Shown here: positions 26,945 to 36,413 of the stretch, piece after piece | Position numbering within the stretch: position 1 is the stretch's first letter | Layout: each line of letters opens with the position of its first letter | Assembly (NCBI RefSeq): GCF_900115305.1 | Contig: NZ_FOVW01000009.1 | Coordinates: forward strand, 62,001 to 126,000 | Source: Algoriphagus ornithinivorans | GTDB lineage: Bacteria > Bacteroidota > Bacteroidia > Cytophagales > Cyclobacteriaceae | DNA length: 64,000 nt | Reading direction: 5' to 3' | Made by a program: the position numbers and the translations under genes | The notes under the pieces: model-generated | The model's database searches: none | Told to the model about the DNA's origin: nothing | Seen by the model: only the letters and a program-made list of their open reading frames with translations

Positions 26945-29900
26945 ATGCGTAGTTGCTTGCTTATACTTCTATTTTTTCTGCTGGGGAATTTTTATTCCAA
27001 AGCCCAGCAAATCTGTAGGCAGGTTCCTGTAGCTCAACTTCAAAAAGGGATGGAGTTGGATTCTCTTTCAGGAATTGAAGAAACCATAGTTTTAAAAGAT
27101 GAAAAAGGCGATATCTATCCTTTCGTATTCGATTTCAGCAAAAATTTTATTAGTATAAAGGAAGACGTAATTCCAGCTACTGATTCCCTAACACTGTGTT
27201 ATCGCACATTTTCTGTTCGCTTTGACAAACCCATTGCCAGAAGAACCCTTCTCCAAAATTATGATTCTACGGCCAGATTTAGGGACAATAGGGTGATCCA
27301 AAATGAGGTTTTGGACATCAGAGAAGAGCTCTTTCCCAGTACAAATTTGTATAAGTCGGGTAGTTTGACTCGGGGTGTTTCTATAGGGAATACGCAGAAT
27401 GTTTTTGTGAATTCTGCGCTAAACCTTCAACTGGAGGGAGAAATTGCTGAAAACTTGAATATAAGAGCCAGTATTACAGATCAAAATGTTCCATTTCAAC
27501 CTGAAGGGAATACGCAGCAAATTCAGGATTTTGATAATGTGTTGATTGAGCTGTATAATAATGATTTTCGTTTGGCTGCCGGAGATGTGGTTTTGCAGCA
27601 GAGGCAGTCTGAATTTCTTCGTTATTACAAAAACGTTCAAGGTCTTCAGCTGACCACTCAATATAAGATGAAGGGAAATTGGGAGGCAAGTACCCAGGGA
27701 TTTGCTTCAATTGCTAAAGGAAAGTTCGCTTCTATACAAGTCCCAATATTAGAAGGAGTATTAGGTCCATACCGGTTAAATGGACCTAATAATGAGCGCT
27801 TTGTTATAATCATGGCTAATTCAGAGCGGGTGTTTTTAGATGGAAAATTGCTCCAAAGAGGCTTTAATGCCGATTATGTGATTGATTATAATCAGGCTGA
27901 AATCACTTTTACTCCAAAAGTTCTCATTACTCAATATTCCAGAGTTCGTGTAGACTTTGAATTTGCAGAGAGAAATTATTCCCGTTCCATAGTTGGCGCT
28001 AACCATTTACAAACCAACGGAACAGTAGATTTTTATATGAACTATTATCAGGAGAAGGATAATAGAAACCGTCCCTTATTCACTGATTTCTCTCAAGAGG
28101 AATTAGCACTTCTGGCAAGTGTAGGTGATCAGGTTGAAAATGCCAGAATACCGAGGATAGATTCTGTGGCTTTTGATCCCAATCGGATTTTATATGAAAA
28201 AATAGTGGAAGAAGATGGACAGGGAAACCCCATTGTATATTACAGGTTTTCGAAGGATCCTGAAAAGGCTTTTTTCGATCTTTCTTTTTCACAAGTTGGC
28301 TTTGGAAATGGGGATTATATCAGGACCAATCAGCTATCTAACGGAACGGTTTTCGAATATGTGCCGAGGCTCAATGGTCAGCCACAGGGAAATTATTCCA
28401 TCGTCAGTCAGTTGCCGGCACCTGATAAAAGAAGCATGTTGACTGCGGGTACCAGAATCAAAATTACTGAACATGAAAAAGTCTATACTGAATTTGCCCT
28501 GTCCAGCAGAGATAAAAATCTTTTTTCAACTATTGATAATGAGGATAATCAGGGAATAGCCTGGAAACTTGGCTTAGAATCTTCCAAACGACAAAGCAAA
28601 CTCTTACCGGGATATGAGTTGAGCGGGAAGACTGAATTTGAATACAATTCCAGCAATTTCAATTTTATAGATCGCTTTCGTTACATAGAGTTTGACCGGG
28701 ACTGGGGAATTACTCAGGAAGAGCTTAAGAGCGCTGCGGCTGAAAGATTTATTCAAGTCGGGATTTCTGCTACAAAGGATGATTCCAATAGATTTAACTA
28801 CCTGGTATACCTTAGAAATCGACAGAATGTATTGAACGGAACCCAACACACTGCCAATTGGGATTTCCAAGTAGGAGAGAGGATCAAGATCAGAAATGAA
28901 TTTTTCAGCCTTCAAAGTGAAAAGTATACCACGAAATCTGAATGGATTAGATATCTCGGAAATATCTCTTACCAATCCAAAATTTTTATGCCTGGCTACC
29001 AGTTTTCTTTGGATCAAAATGTCCTTAAGGTCAGCGAAACAGATTCTGTTATTAGCACAGCCATGAATTTCAAAGAGCATTTGATTTTCCTTCAAAACAA
29101 TGATACGCTCGGAGTAAAGTTTCGATTGGATGCCGCTTGGAGAGAAGATAAAGCTCCTTTTTCAGGAGTATTGGAGAATGATACCAAAGCATTTACTTCT
29201 AATTTCACTTTTCAGAAACAATGGAATCAGCACAGCTTGACAAGTACCTTTACCTATAGGGAATTAGCATATTTGCAAAGAGCCTTGCCGAGAGAACTGA
29301 CAGTCATGGGCAAACTGGATTATATAGGTTCTCTTGGGAAAAATCTCATCAGAAATGAATTGAGTTATGCTATCGGTAACGGCCGGGAATTGCAGAGAGA
29401 ATTTGTTTTTATTCCTGCCCCGAATGGAGATGGAACCCATACTTGGAGGGACGATAATGGAGATGGGATTCAGCAGTTGAATGAATTTTACATAGCAATC
29501 AATCCAGAGGAGAAACAGTATATTAAAATTTTTGTACCTACTGATACCTATATCCAAGCTTACACTTCTCTTTTAAATTATAGAGTTCAGGCAAAATTTC
29601 CGGATGAGTGGAAAGAGGCTGGAGGAATTAAATCCTTCCTCCAGCGCTTTTCAAATACCAGTAGCTTAAGTATTGAAAAGAAGGTGACTTCAGAGGATTT
29701 TTTGGTTCGGGTCAATCCATTTATCGGAGGAGTACAACGCGAGGATATTCTTTCATTAAGGCAAGTGATTCGAACATCCTTGTTTTTTAACCGGGCATCT
29801 GCACTTTATGGATTTGACCTATCCTTGTTTGATTCACAGCTGAAGCAGTTACTCTCGGGAGGCTTTGAAGATTTGATTCAAAAAGACTGGAAGTTGAATA

Positions 29901-30409
29901 CCCGATATAATTTTACAAACAGAACTACTCTTCGAATCCTAGGCTCCACAGGTCAAAGAGTTTCCAGCTCAGACTTTTTATCCAATAGAAATTATCAGAT
30001 CCAGCAGCGATCCCTTGGCCCCGAGTTTGTTTGGCAGCCCAGTGTCAAATTGAGAATGACGGGTTCTTATGTATTTACAGATAAGGTCAATGAGGCGAAT
30101 ATTGAATTTGAAGAAAAAGCCCAGAACCATCAGGTAGGATTGGATGTGCGATTTGCAAGAGCCATCAAGACCACCTTGAATTTCAATTTGAAGTTGACCC
30201 AGATAGATTATAATGGAGTGGTCAATTCTCCAGTGGGGTATGAGATGTTGCAGGCTTTGACTCCTGGAACCAATATTATCTGGAACATGAATTGGCTCCA
30301 GAAGATTGGAGAAGGTTTACAGCTAAACATGGTATATGAAGGAAGAAATTCCCAAGGCTTGGATCGCATTGTTCATGTGGGAAGAGTGCAAGTGACGGCA
30401 CTGTTTTGA
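26945..30409 (+). CDS. Large secreted outer-membrane beta-barrel protein, function unknown
   Basis: An 1154-residue protein with a signal peptide (cleavage near residue 20, SKAQ|Q) and alternating hydrophobic/polar strands to the end; the last residue is Phe, as in outer-membrane barrels. The part around residues 270-350 (SERVFLDG, NADYVIDYNQAEITFTPK, RVRVDFEFAERNY) resembles repeated modules seen in very large Bacteroidota surface proteins such as SprA, by recollection only. It includes an Asp/Asn/Gly-rich segment (WRDDNGDGIQQLNEFY) that looks like a calcium-binding loop. No TonB plug is evident. Starts 43 bases after the kinase stop. Confidence 0.75.
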   Translation: MRSCLLILLFFLLGNFYSKAQQICRQVPVAQLQKGMELDSLSGIEETIVLKDEKGDIYPFVFDFSKNFISIKEDVIPATDSLTLCYRTFSVRFDKPIARRTLLQNYDSTARFRDNRVIQNEVLDIREELFPSTNLYKSGSLTRGVSIGNTQNVFVNSALNLQLEGEIAENLNIRASITDQNVPFQPEGNTQQIQDFDNVLIELYNNDFRLAAGDVVLQQRQSEFLRYYKNVQGLQLTTQYKMKGNWEASTQGFASIAKGKFASIQVPILEGVLGPYRLNGPNNERFVIIMANSERVFLDGKLLQRGFNADYVIDYNQAEITFTPKVLITQYSRVRVDFEFAERNYSRSIVGANHLQTNGTVDFYMNYYQEKDNRNRPLFTDFSQEELALLASVGDQVENARIPRIDSVAFDPNRILYEKIVEEDGQGNPIVYYRFSKDPEKAFFDLSFSQVGFGNGDYIRTNQLSNGTVFEYVPRLNGQPQGNYSIVSQLPAPDKRSMLTAGTRIKITEHEKVYTEFALSSRDKNLFSTIDNEDNQGIAWKLGLESSKRQSKLLPGYELSGKTEFEYNSSNFNFIDRFRYIEFDRDWGITQEELKSAAAERFIQVGISATKDDSNRFNYLVYLRNRQNVLNGTQHTANWDFQVGERIKIRNEFFSLQSEKYTTKSEWIRYLGNISYQSKIFMPGYQFSLDQNVLKVSETDSVISTAMNFKEHLIFLQNNDTLGVKFRLDAAWREDKAPFSGVLENDTKAFTSNFTFQKQWNQHSLTSTFTYRELAYLQRALPRELTVMGKLDYIGSLGKNLIRNELSYAIGNGRELQREFVFIPAPNGDGTHTWRDDNGDGIQQLNEFYIAINPEEKQYIKIFVPTDTYIQAYTSLLNYRVQAKFPDEWKEAGGIKSFLQRFSNTSSLSIEKKVTSEDFLVRVNPFIGGVQREDILSLRQVIRTSLFFNRASALYGFDLSLFDSQLKQLLSGGFEDLIQKDWKLNTRYNFTNRTTLRILGSTGQRVSSSDFLSNRNYQIQQRSLGPEFVWQPSVKLRMTGSYVFTDKVNEANIEFEEKAQNHQVGLDVRFARAIKTTLNFNLKLTQIDYNGVVNSPVGYEMLQALTPGTNIIWNMNWLQKIGEGLQLNMVYEGRNSQGLDRIVHVGRVQVTALF

Positions 30410-30419
30410 TAAAAAAATG

Positions 30420-30427
30420 TAACTTTG
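30420..30427 (+). promoter_or_regulatory. Probable SDR promoter -7 box
   Basis: TAACTTTG fits TAnnTTTG, 46 bases ahead of the SDR ATG. No TTG at the right distance upstream, so only the -7 element is supported. Confidence 0.45.
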
Positions 30428-30473
30428 CTGGCTCTAGATAGTTGTCATACTAACTATTAAAACACTAACAAAA

Positions 30474-31178
30474 ATGCCCAAAAGCATATTGGTAACAGGA
30501 GGAACAAAAGGAATTGGGAAAGCCATCATTCATCGCTTTGCGAAAGAGGGCTTTGACATCGCCACATGTTCCCGAAATCAGGAAGATTTACGTAGATTAA
30601 AAGAGGAGTTAGAGTCTAAATTCCCTAAGATAAAGGTCATAGCAGAAGTGGCTGATCTTTCTCAAAAAGATCAAGTGAAGGCTTTTGCTTCCAAAGTCCA
30701 AGCCGAATTTCAGCCAGACGTTTTGGTAAATAATACAGGCTTATTTTTACCGGGAGCCATTCACGATGAGCCGGAAGGGAATTTTGAATTGATGATGCAT
30801 ACCAATCTTTTTTCGGCTTATTATTTGACCAGAATTTTTATTGAAGATATGATCCAAAGAAAATCAGGTCATATTTTCAGTATTGGTTCAATCGCAGGGA
30901 CCACCGCCTATCCTAATGGAGGTAGTTACGCGATTTCCAAATGGGCCATGCTGGGAATGACGAAATGCCTTAGAGAAGAAATGAAACCCCATCAGATTAA
31001 AGTAACTTCCATTTTGCCTGGTGCCACTTACACGGCAAGCTGGGAAGGGGTTGATTTACCTATTGAAAGATTTATGAAGCCTGAGGATGTAGCGGAGTCT
31101 GTATGGGCTGCTTACAACCTTTCCCCACAATCTGTTGTTGAAGAAATAGTGATTCGCCCACAATTAGGTGATATTTAA
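30474..31178 (+). CDS. Short-chain dehydrogenase/reductase
   Basis: Cytoplasmic NAD(P)-dependent oxidoreductase of the classical SDR family. The cofactor-binding motif TGGTKGIG lies at residues 8-15, NNTG near 86-89, the catalytic Ser in SIGSIAG and Y152-x3-K156 in YAISK. 234 residues, slightly shorter than typical. An Arg after the second strand (CSRNQEDL) favours NADPH. It resembles 3-oxoacyl-ACP reductases, but the substrate cannot be assigned. Its end lies 4 bases before the ispG ATG, so the two are probably co-transcribed. Confidence 0.88.
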   Translation: MPKSILVTGGTKGIGKAIIHRFAKEGFDIATCSRNQEDLRRLKEELESKFPKIKVIAEVADLSQKDQVKAFASKVQAEFQPDVLVNNTGLFLPGAIHDEPEGNFELMMHTNLFSAYYLTRIFIEDMIQRKSGHIFSIGSIAGTTAYPNGGSYAISKWAMLGMTKCLREEMKPHQIKVTSILPGATYTASWEGVDLPIERFMKPEDVAESVWAAYNLSPQSVVEEIVIRPQLGDI

Positions 31179-31182
31179 TCAT

Positions 31183-33165
31183 ATGGAGCCATTAATTAAG
31201 TCTAGCGATTTATTGTACTGTAATAGTCTTACTTCCTATTCACGTAGAAAAACCATTCCTGTCAAAGTTGGGGATGTATACATAGGTGGGGACAACCCAA
31301 TAGTGGTACAGTCCATGACCACGGTAGATACCATGGATACTCAAGGGTCTGTTGAGCAATGCATACGTATGATTGAGTCAGGATGCCAACTGATCAGAAT
31401 CACGGCTCCCAGCATCAAAGAGGCTGAAAATCTTCGAAAGATAAAAAATGAACTCAGAAAGAGAGGTTATCAGACACCCTTGGTAGCTGATATTCATTTT
31501 ACTCCAAACGCAGCCGAAATAGCAGCAAAAATCGTCGAAAAAGTACGGATCAATCCGGGCAATTATGCCGATAAGAAAAAGTTTGAGGTCATAGAATATA
31601 CTGACGAAAGTTACCAGGAAGAGCTAGATAGAATCCGTGAACGCTTTTTGCCTTTGGTGAAAATCTGCAAAGAACATGGAACTGCTATGAGAATTGGAAC
31701 CAATCATGGATCTCTCTCTGACCGGATCATGAGCAGATATGGAGATACTCCCTTAGGCATGGTAGAATCAGCCTTGGAATTTTTAAGAATCTGTGAGGAT
31801 GAAAATTATCATGATATCGTCATATCCATGAAATCATCCAATACGCAGGTGATGGTGCAGGCATATCGTCTTTTGGTTCAAAAGTTGGAAGAAGGTGGAT
31901 TTAAGCCTTATCCCTTACACCTAGGAGTAACTGAAGCTGGAGAAGCCGAAGATGGAAGAATCAAGTCAGCTGTTGGAATTGGAGCCTTGCTTGAAGACGG
32001 GTTAGGTGACACAGTACGGGTTTCATTGACAGAAGATCCGGAATTTGAAGCTCCGGTAGCCAAAGCTTTGGTAGATCGTTATACCAATAGATCCAGACAT
32101 CAGGAGATAGATGTGATTCAAGATTATCCAATCAATCCATTCGAGTATACCAAAAGAAGTAGCGCGGAGGTTTACAACTTTGGAGATCATAATGTGCCGA
32201 GAGTAATCACAGATATTTCAAGAATAGAAAAGATTACTGAAAAGGAAATGAAGGCAGTTGGTCACTTTTATCTGCCTGAATTAGATAAGTGGAAAATGAA
32301 TGATCAGGGATGTGACTTCGTCTATTCCGGTTCCAATTCCATTCCTTTTATGCTTCCTAATGGAATGAAGGAAATCCAAAACTTCGAAGTTTGGGATGAA
32401 GCTCCTGATCAGAAAAATAAGTTTCCGCTATTTACTTGGGGGAATGTTCAGAGTGCCAGTGTTTTTCATGAAGCATTGAATTTTCTCGAATTGCTGGATA
32501 CAGAGGTGGAGGAAGCTATTCCATTTTTACAAAACCAAACCAATTGGGTGGTTATTTTAAAGACCAATAACACTCATGCCATGCCGGCATTGAGAGCGGC
32601 TTTTGTAAAACTTTTGAAAGTAAATTGTACTATTCCTGTGGTAGTAAAGGTTAGCTACCCAGATCAGTCAGCTGATAAAACCATGCTTTACGCCGCCACT
32701 GATGTAGGAGGTTTGTTGGTAGATGGATTGGGAGATGGGATTATGATTTCCTTGGAAAAGGAAGCAGCTCATGAGAGACATGAAATGCTGGAGCAAATTA
32801 AGCTACATAATTCAGTTTCTTTTGGAGTCTTACAAGCTGCCAGAACCCGAATGTCTAAGACTGAATATATTTCTTGTCCTTCCTGCGGTCGAACGCTATT
32901 TGATCTTCAGGAAACGACGGCTATGATTCGGAAGCGAACAGATCATCTCAAAGGTGTTAAAATCGGAATCATGGGCTGTATCGTAAATGGTCCTGGAGAA
33001 ATGGCTGATGCAGATTATGGGTATGTAGGTTCAGGAAAAGGGAAGATTACTTTGTATAAAGGAAAAGAAGTGGTCAAGCGATCTGTTCCATCAGAAAAAG
33101 CTGTGGATGAACTTATAGAAATCATTCGTGAAGACGGGCAATGGATTGAGCCTGAAACCATCTGA
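31183..33165 (+). CDS. ispG: 4-hydroxy-3-methylbut-2-enyl-diphosphate synthase, long form
   Basis: Iron-sulfur enzyme of the MEP isoprenoid pathway, converting MEcPP to HMBPP. The N-terminal TIM barrel starts around residue 15 (PVKVGDVYIGG, VVQSMTTVDT). The C-terminal domain binds the 4Fe-4S cluster through C565 and C568 (CPSC), C599 and E606 (GCIVNGPGE). At 660 residues it is the long form with an extra central domain of about 230 residues, found in Bacteroidota, Chlamydiae and plants, not the roughly 370-residue E. coli type. ATG 31183 is preferred to the GTG at 31168, which lies within the end of the SDR gene. Confidence 0.95.
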   Translation: MEPLIKSSDLLYCNSLTSYSRRKTIPVKVGDVYIGGDNPIVVQSMTTVDTMDTQGSVEQCIRMIESGCQLIRITAPSIKEAENLRKIKNELRKRGYQTPLVADIHFTPNAAEIAAKIVEKVRINPGNYADKKKFEVIEYTDESYQEELDRIRERFLPLVKICKEHGTAMRIGTNHGSLSDRIMSRYGDTPLGMVESALEFLRICEDENYHDIVISMKSSNTQVMVQAYRLLVQKLEEGGFKPYPLHLGVTEAGEAEDGRIKSAVGIGALLEDGLGDTVRVSLTEDPEFEAPVAKALVDRYTNRSRHQEIDVIQDYPINPFEYTKRSSAEVYNFGDHNVPRVITDISRIEKITEKEMKAVGHFYLPELDKWKMNDQGCDFVYSGSNSIPFMLPNGMKEIQNFEVWDEAPDQKNKFPLFTWGNVQSASVFHEALNFLELLDTEVEEAIPFLQNQTNWVVILKTNNTHAMPALRAAFVKLLKVNCTIPVVVKVSYPDQSADKTMLYAATDVGGLLVDGLGDGIMISLEKEAAHERHEMLEQIKLHNSVSFGVLQAARTRMSKTEYISCPSCGRTLFDLQETTAMIRKRTDHLKGVKIGIMGCIVNGPGEMADADYGYVGSGKGKITLYKGKEVVKRSVPSEKAVDELIEIIREDGQWIEPETI

Positions 33166-33252
33166 TTTCCTGTTAGAAAAGCAAATAAAGATACTGGCAT
33201 TTGGGTAAACTTATCTTCCCATCAGCGTGTTAACAGTAAAAATCACAAGACT

Positions 33253-33447
33253 ATGTCTGAAAAAAATAAAGTAAAAGAGTTCTTTAAGTTGGGTGAGGTG
33301 GGGAATTACTTTATCCGGGTTTTTCAAAAACCAGATCCTAATCAAAAATCAAATTTCAATCTGAGAATGATGCATGGAATTAACAAGATTTCCATCATCA
33401 TCTTCTTATTTGCCATCATTGTATGGACGATCAAGAGATTGATGTAA
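33253..33447 (+). CDS. Small membrane protein (DUF6728-like)
   Basis: A 64-residue protein with a charged N-terminus, the motif SNFNLRMMHGINKISI and one C-terminal transmembrane helix. This composition agrees with a short Bacteroidota-specific family that I recall as DUF6728; function unknown. ATG start, own terminator downstream. It is conserved-looking, not a random ORF: no rare codons, and a predicted helix with a basic C-terminal end. Confidence 0.7.
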   Translation: MSEKNKVKEFFKLGEVGNYFIRVFQKPDPNQKSNFNLRMMHGINKISIIIFLFAIIVWTIKRLM

Positions 33448-33468
33448 ATGCATATATAATTTCCTTTG

Positions 33469-33502
33469 AAGCCTGATTTCAGTTTTGAATCAGGCTTTTT
33501 TA
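33469..33502 (+). terminator. Terminator after the small membrane protein
   Basis: AAGCCTGATT (33469-33478) pairs with AATCAGGCTT (33488-33497), then a T run. Confidence 0.88.
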
Positions 33503-33576
33503 TTGCCGATGGCGGGAATTCTTCTTTTTTTGAGGTATTTTAGACTCAATCAACCCTCAATAACCTATTCAATTTC

Positions 33577-34326
33577 ATGAAAAAACTATTTACAGTTATC
33601 CTGCTTGCATTTCTTTCAGTTCAGGTTTTCGGTCAGCAATTGCAAAATATCAAGTCTAATTATTTTGAATTGCGTGTTTATACAGCTCATGAAGGGAAAA
33701 TGCCCGATTTAATTAAGCGTTTTCAAAATCATACCATGAAGATTTTTGAGCGCTTAGGGATGGAAAATATAGCCTACTTTCTTCCGGTGGACGAAAGTGA
33801 AAATAAGCTTTACTACATCATAGGCTATCCGGATGCAAAATCCAGAGATTTATTATGGCAAAAATTTTCCGCTGATGAGGAATGGCAGGCAGCCTATCAG
33901 GAATCAATCAAAGACGGGATTTTGGTAAAAGACATTCAGGAAACTTTTATGGTACTTGCGCCGGGTCTGAATGAAGGTCCTTTGCCTGCTCCAAGTGGGA
34001 TATTTCAGCTGAGAATTTATCATTGTTTTGATGGAAAGATCAGCGATATCCAGTCCAGATTTAGAAATCACACCCAAGCTTTATTTGAAAAGCAAGGTTT
34101 AAAAAATTATCCGTATTTCTTGACAGTTGAGAAGGGAGGCAATCAGCCTAAACTGGTCTATCTCTTGGGACACTCAAATCAGGCGACTTATGAAAAATCC
34201 TTTGCTGATTTTGCAAAAGATCCGGCATGGATTAAGGCAAAAGAAGCCTCAGAAAAGAATGGCAAAATAGTGGAAAGAGTGGATGCGGTTTTTTTAAAAA
34301 CCTTGCCTTTTTCTCCAATGAAATAG
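33577..34326 (+). CDS. Secreted NIPSNAP-family protein with two repeats
   Basis: Exported protein of 249 residues. A signal peptide ends near residue 19 (QVFGQ|Q). Two NIPSNAP (dimeric ferredoxin-like alpha/beta) repeats follow: YFELRVYTAHEGKMPDL...RFQNHTMKIFERLGM (about 27-60) and FQLRIYHCFDGKISDI...RFRNHTQALFEKQGL (about 145-178). The repeats align residue for residue at RFxNHT and the Leu/Tyr positions, which points to internal duplication. The family has no firm biochemical role; a periplasmic location is unusual compared with mitochondrial NIPSNAP proteins. Confidence 0.85.
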   Translation: MKKLFTVILLAFLSVQVFGQQLQNIKSNYFELRVYTAHEGKMPDLIKRFQNHTMKIFERLGMENIAYFLPVDESENKLYYIIGYPDAKSRDLLWQKFSADEEWQAAYQESIKDGILVKDIQETFMVLAPGLNEGPLPAPSGIFQLRIYHCFDGKISDIQSRFRNHTQALFEKQGLKNYPYFLTVEKGGNQPKLVYLLGHSNQATYEKSFADFAKDPAWIKAKEASEKNGKIVERVDAVFLKTLPFSPMK

Positions 34327-34331
34327 AAAAG

Positions 34332-34367
34332 AAAATCCCGAGCTGAAACTCGGGATTTTTTTATCTT
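34332..34367. terminator. Bidirectional terminator
   Basis: AAATCCCGAG pairs with CTCGGGATTT around CTGAAA; T runs lie on both sides (TTTTTTT on +, TTTTCTTTT on -). It serves the NIPSNAP gene and the convergent ABC-F gene. Confidence 0.9.
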
Positions 34368-35992
34368 TCTACCTCTCTGAGATTTTCCATTTTTTTATTT
34401 CTCAAGAATCCATTGATATCCTCAAAGTGTTCTTTCACTCTTTTATTTCCAAATTCAAATACTTTGGTTACCAAGCCATCCAAGAAATCACGGTCGTGTG
34501 AAACCACCACCAATGTACCGTCAAATGCTTTCAATGCATCCTTGATGATGTCTTTGGTTTTCATATCCAAGTGATTGGTTGGTTCATCGAGAATCAATAG
34601 GTTGACCGGTTCCAATAATAGTTTGATCATGGCCAATCGGGTCTTTTCCCCACCAGAAAGGACTTTTACCTTTTTGTTGATATCATCTCCTTTGAACATG
34701 AAAGCGCCTAATAAGTCCTTGATCTTGGTTCGGATTTCACCTACTGCAATCTGGTCGATTGTTTCGAAGATGGTTAGACCTTCATCCAAAAGGGATGCCT
34801 GATTTTGTGCAAAGTATCCAATCAGGGCATTGTGTCCCAGTTCGCATTTTCCTTCAAAGTCAATTTCTCCCATAATGGCTTTGATCATGGTTGATTTACC
34901 TTCTCCGTTCTTTCCAACAAAAGCTACTTTCTGTCCTTGTTCAATGGTCATGGAAGCATCCTTGAAAACCACATGATCGCCATATGATTTGCTCATTTCA
35001 TCCACAATGACTGGATATTTTCCAGATCTTGGAGAAGGAGGAAAGCGAAGCTTTAAAGCAGAAGTGTCTACTTCATCCACTTCCACGAGTTCCAGTTTTT
35101 CCAGCATTTTCACACGGGATTGAACTTGCAGGGTCTTGGAATAAGTGCCTTTGAAACGTTCGATGAACTGGGTAGTTTCTGCGATAAATTTCTGCTGCTC
35201 TTCGTAATGTTTTTGCTGCTGCTCTCTACGCTCTTTTCTCAATTCTAGGTAGTGAGAATATTTGGCCTTGTAGTCATAAATACGACCCATGGTCACCTCA
35301 ATGGTTCTGGTCGTAATATTATCTACAAAAGCTCTATCGTGGGAGATCACCACCACAGCCTTGGCCTTAGAAATCAAAAATTCCTCTAGCCATTGAATGG
35401 ATTCGATATCCAGGTGGTTGGTGGGCTCATCCAATAGAATAAGGTCCGGTTTCTGTAAAAGGATTTTCGCCAGTTCGATTCGCATTCTCCATCCACCCGA
35501 GAATTCAGAAGTGGATCTTTGCAAATCATCCCGTTCGAATCCTAGGCCTAAAAGGACCTTCTCTACTTCTGCTTCATAATTGACTTCTTCGATTGCGTAG
35601 AATTTTTCGCTTAATTCAGAAACCTGCTCAATCAGCTTATAATATTCTTCGGATTCGTAGTCTGTTCTTACAGTCAGCTCCTCGTTGATTCTTTCGATTT
35701 CAGCCTTCATGTCCAAGTAGCTAGCAAAAGCCTTGGCAGTTTCATCCATGACAGAACAGTCATCGCTCGTTAAAAGGTGTTGGGGTAGATAAGCGACCAC
35801 ATACCCTTTTGGGGCTGATACAGCACCTGAAGTAGGTTTGCTTTGACCAGCTATAATTTTGAGCAAAGTGGATTTACCTGCTCCGTTTTTTCCCATCAAG
35901 GCAATTTTATCATTCTCATTGATGGCAAAGGAGATATTACTGAAAAGCGCCGTGCCGCCATGCAGAACGGTCACATTGTCTACTGAAATCAT
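34361..35992 (-). CDS. ABC-F family ATPase
   Basis: Soluble twin-ABC ATPase that acts on the ribosome (translation factor or antibiotic protection), not a transporter. Domain 1 has Walker A GKNGAGKST (about residue 35), signature SGGWRMR and Walker B LILLDEPTNHLD; domain 2 has GKNGEGKST, SGGEKTR and LLILDEPTNHLD. The inter-domain linker, about residues 245-325, is rich in Lys/Glu/Gln and contains the P-site tRNA interaction motif region. Its length (543) and the short C-terminus resemble EttA/YbiT-type housekeeping members, not ARE proteins, but subfamily is uncertain. Monocistronic, with TACCTTTG 20 bases upstream. Confidence 0.93.
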   Translation of the reverse strand: MISVDNVTVLHGGTALFSNISFAINENDKIALMGKNGAGKSTLLKIIAGQSKPTSGAVSAPKGYVVAYLPQHLLTSDDCSVMDETAKAFASYLDMKAEIERINEELTVRTDYESEEYYKLIEQVSELSEKFYAIEEVNYEAEVEKVLLGLGFERDDLQRSTSEFSGGWRMRIELAKILLQKPDLILLDEPTNHLDIESIQWLEEFLISKAKAVVVISHDRAFVDNITTRTIEVTMGRIYDYKAKYSHYLELRKERREQQQKHYEEQQKFIAETTQFIERFKGTYSKTLQVQSRVKMLEKLELVEVDEVDTSALKLRFPPSPRSGKYPVIVDEMSKSYGDHVVFKDASMTIEQGQKVAFVGKNGEGKSTMIKAIMGEIDFEGKCELGHNALIGYFAQNQASLLDEGLTIFETIDQIAVGEIRTKIKDLLGAFMFKGDDINKKVKVLSGGEKTRLAMIKLLLEPVNLLILDEPTNHLDMKTKDIIKDALKAFDGTLVVVSHDRDFLDGLVTKVFEFGNKRVKEHFEDINGFLRNKKMENLREVER

Positions 35993-36012
35993 AAGGCAAG
36001 AAATTGAAGCGG

Positions 36013-36020
36013 CAAAGGTA
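36013..36020 (-). promoter_or_regulatory. ABC-F gene promoter -7 box
   Basis: On the - strand TACCTTTG (36020-36013) exactly matches TAnnTTTG, 20 bases ahead of the ABC-F ATG. No clear -33 TTG. Confidence 0.5.
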
Positions 36021-36053
36021 AGGAATTAGATGAGAGAATTTTGGAGGTTAGTA

Positions 36054-36061
36054 TAACTTTG
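36054..36061 (+). promoter_or_regulatory. Candidate promoter -7 box for the four-Cys peptide cassette
   Basis: TAACTTTG fits TAnnTTTG. It lies 126 bases ahead of the peptide ATG, so transcription from it would give a long AT-rich leader that includes an 11-T tract (36121-36131). A -33 TTG at normal spacing is not seen. Confidence 0.35.
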
Positions 36062-36187
36062 ATTGGGTTGTCTTTGAACGAAAAATATTTTAGAAATTTC
36101 AAAAAAATATCTGACACTTATTTTTTTTTTTAGTTTTAACTATTTTTCCAGTAAGTATTAATCAAATAACATTTAAAATTTATTTTT

Positions 36188-36403
36188 ATGAAAAAAACTA
36201 TTATTTATAGATTATTGATATTTTTTATATCAATATTTCAAGTAATCGCACAGGAATCTGTGCCAGGAGATTCTTACCCTGAGTTTAGTTGTACTGAATT
36301 CAGAACAACTTGCGGACGGAATGCAGTGGCTTGTGGTTTTTCTGAAAGAGAAAGAGTACAAGATGCTGCCCATTGGGAGAACTTTTATTGTGGGAATCCT
36401 TAA
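36188..36403 (+). CDS. Secreted mini-protein with four cysteines
   Basis: A 71-residue precursor that I do not recognise. Residues 1-21 are a signal peptide (KK, then a long Ile/Phe/Leu core, VIA|Q), leaving an acidic mature protein of 50 residues beginning QESVPGD. It has four Cys at 35, 42, 49 and 68 (spacing 6, 6, 18), suited to two disulfides outside the cytoplasm. No double-glycine leader is present, so a standard microcin/bacteroidetocin export route is not indicated. It stands first in a cassette with a GLPGLI gene and a TonB-receptor-like gene, separated from them by a strong hairpin. Composition is AT-rich. Confidence 0.7.
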   Translation: MKKTIIYRLLIFFISIFQVIAQESVPGDSYPEFSCTEFRTTCGRNAVACGFSERERVQDAAHWENFYCGNP

Positions 36404-36413
36404 AAAGAGGAAT

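Noticed and set aside
36115..36131. Long T-tract upstream of the four-Cys peptide gene
   Set aside because: No stem precedes it on the + strand, so it is not a terminator; recorded only as a leader feature.
36188..36403. Four-Cys peptide as a class II bacteriocin/bacteroidetocin
   Set aside because: It has an ordinary Sec signal peptide without a double-glycine leader and no adjacent peptidase-ABC exporter or immunity gene.
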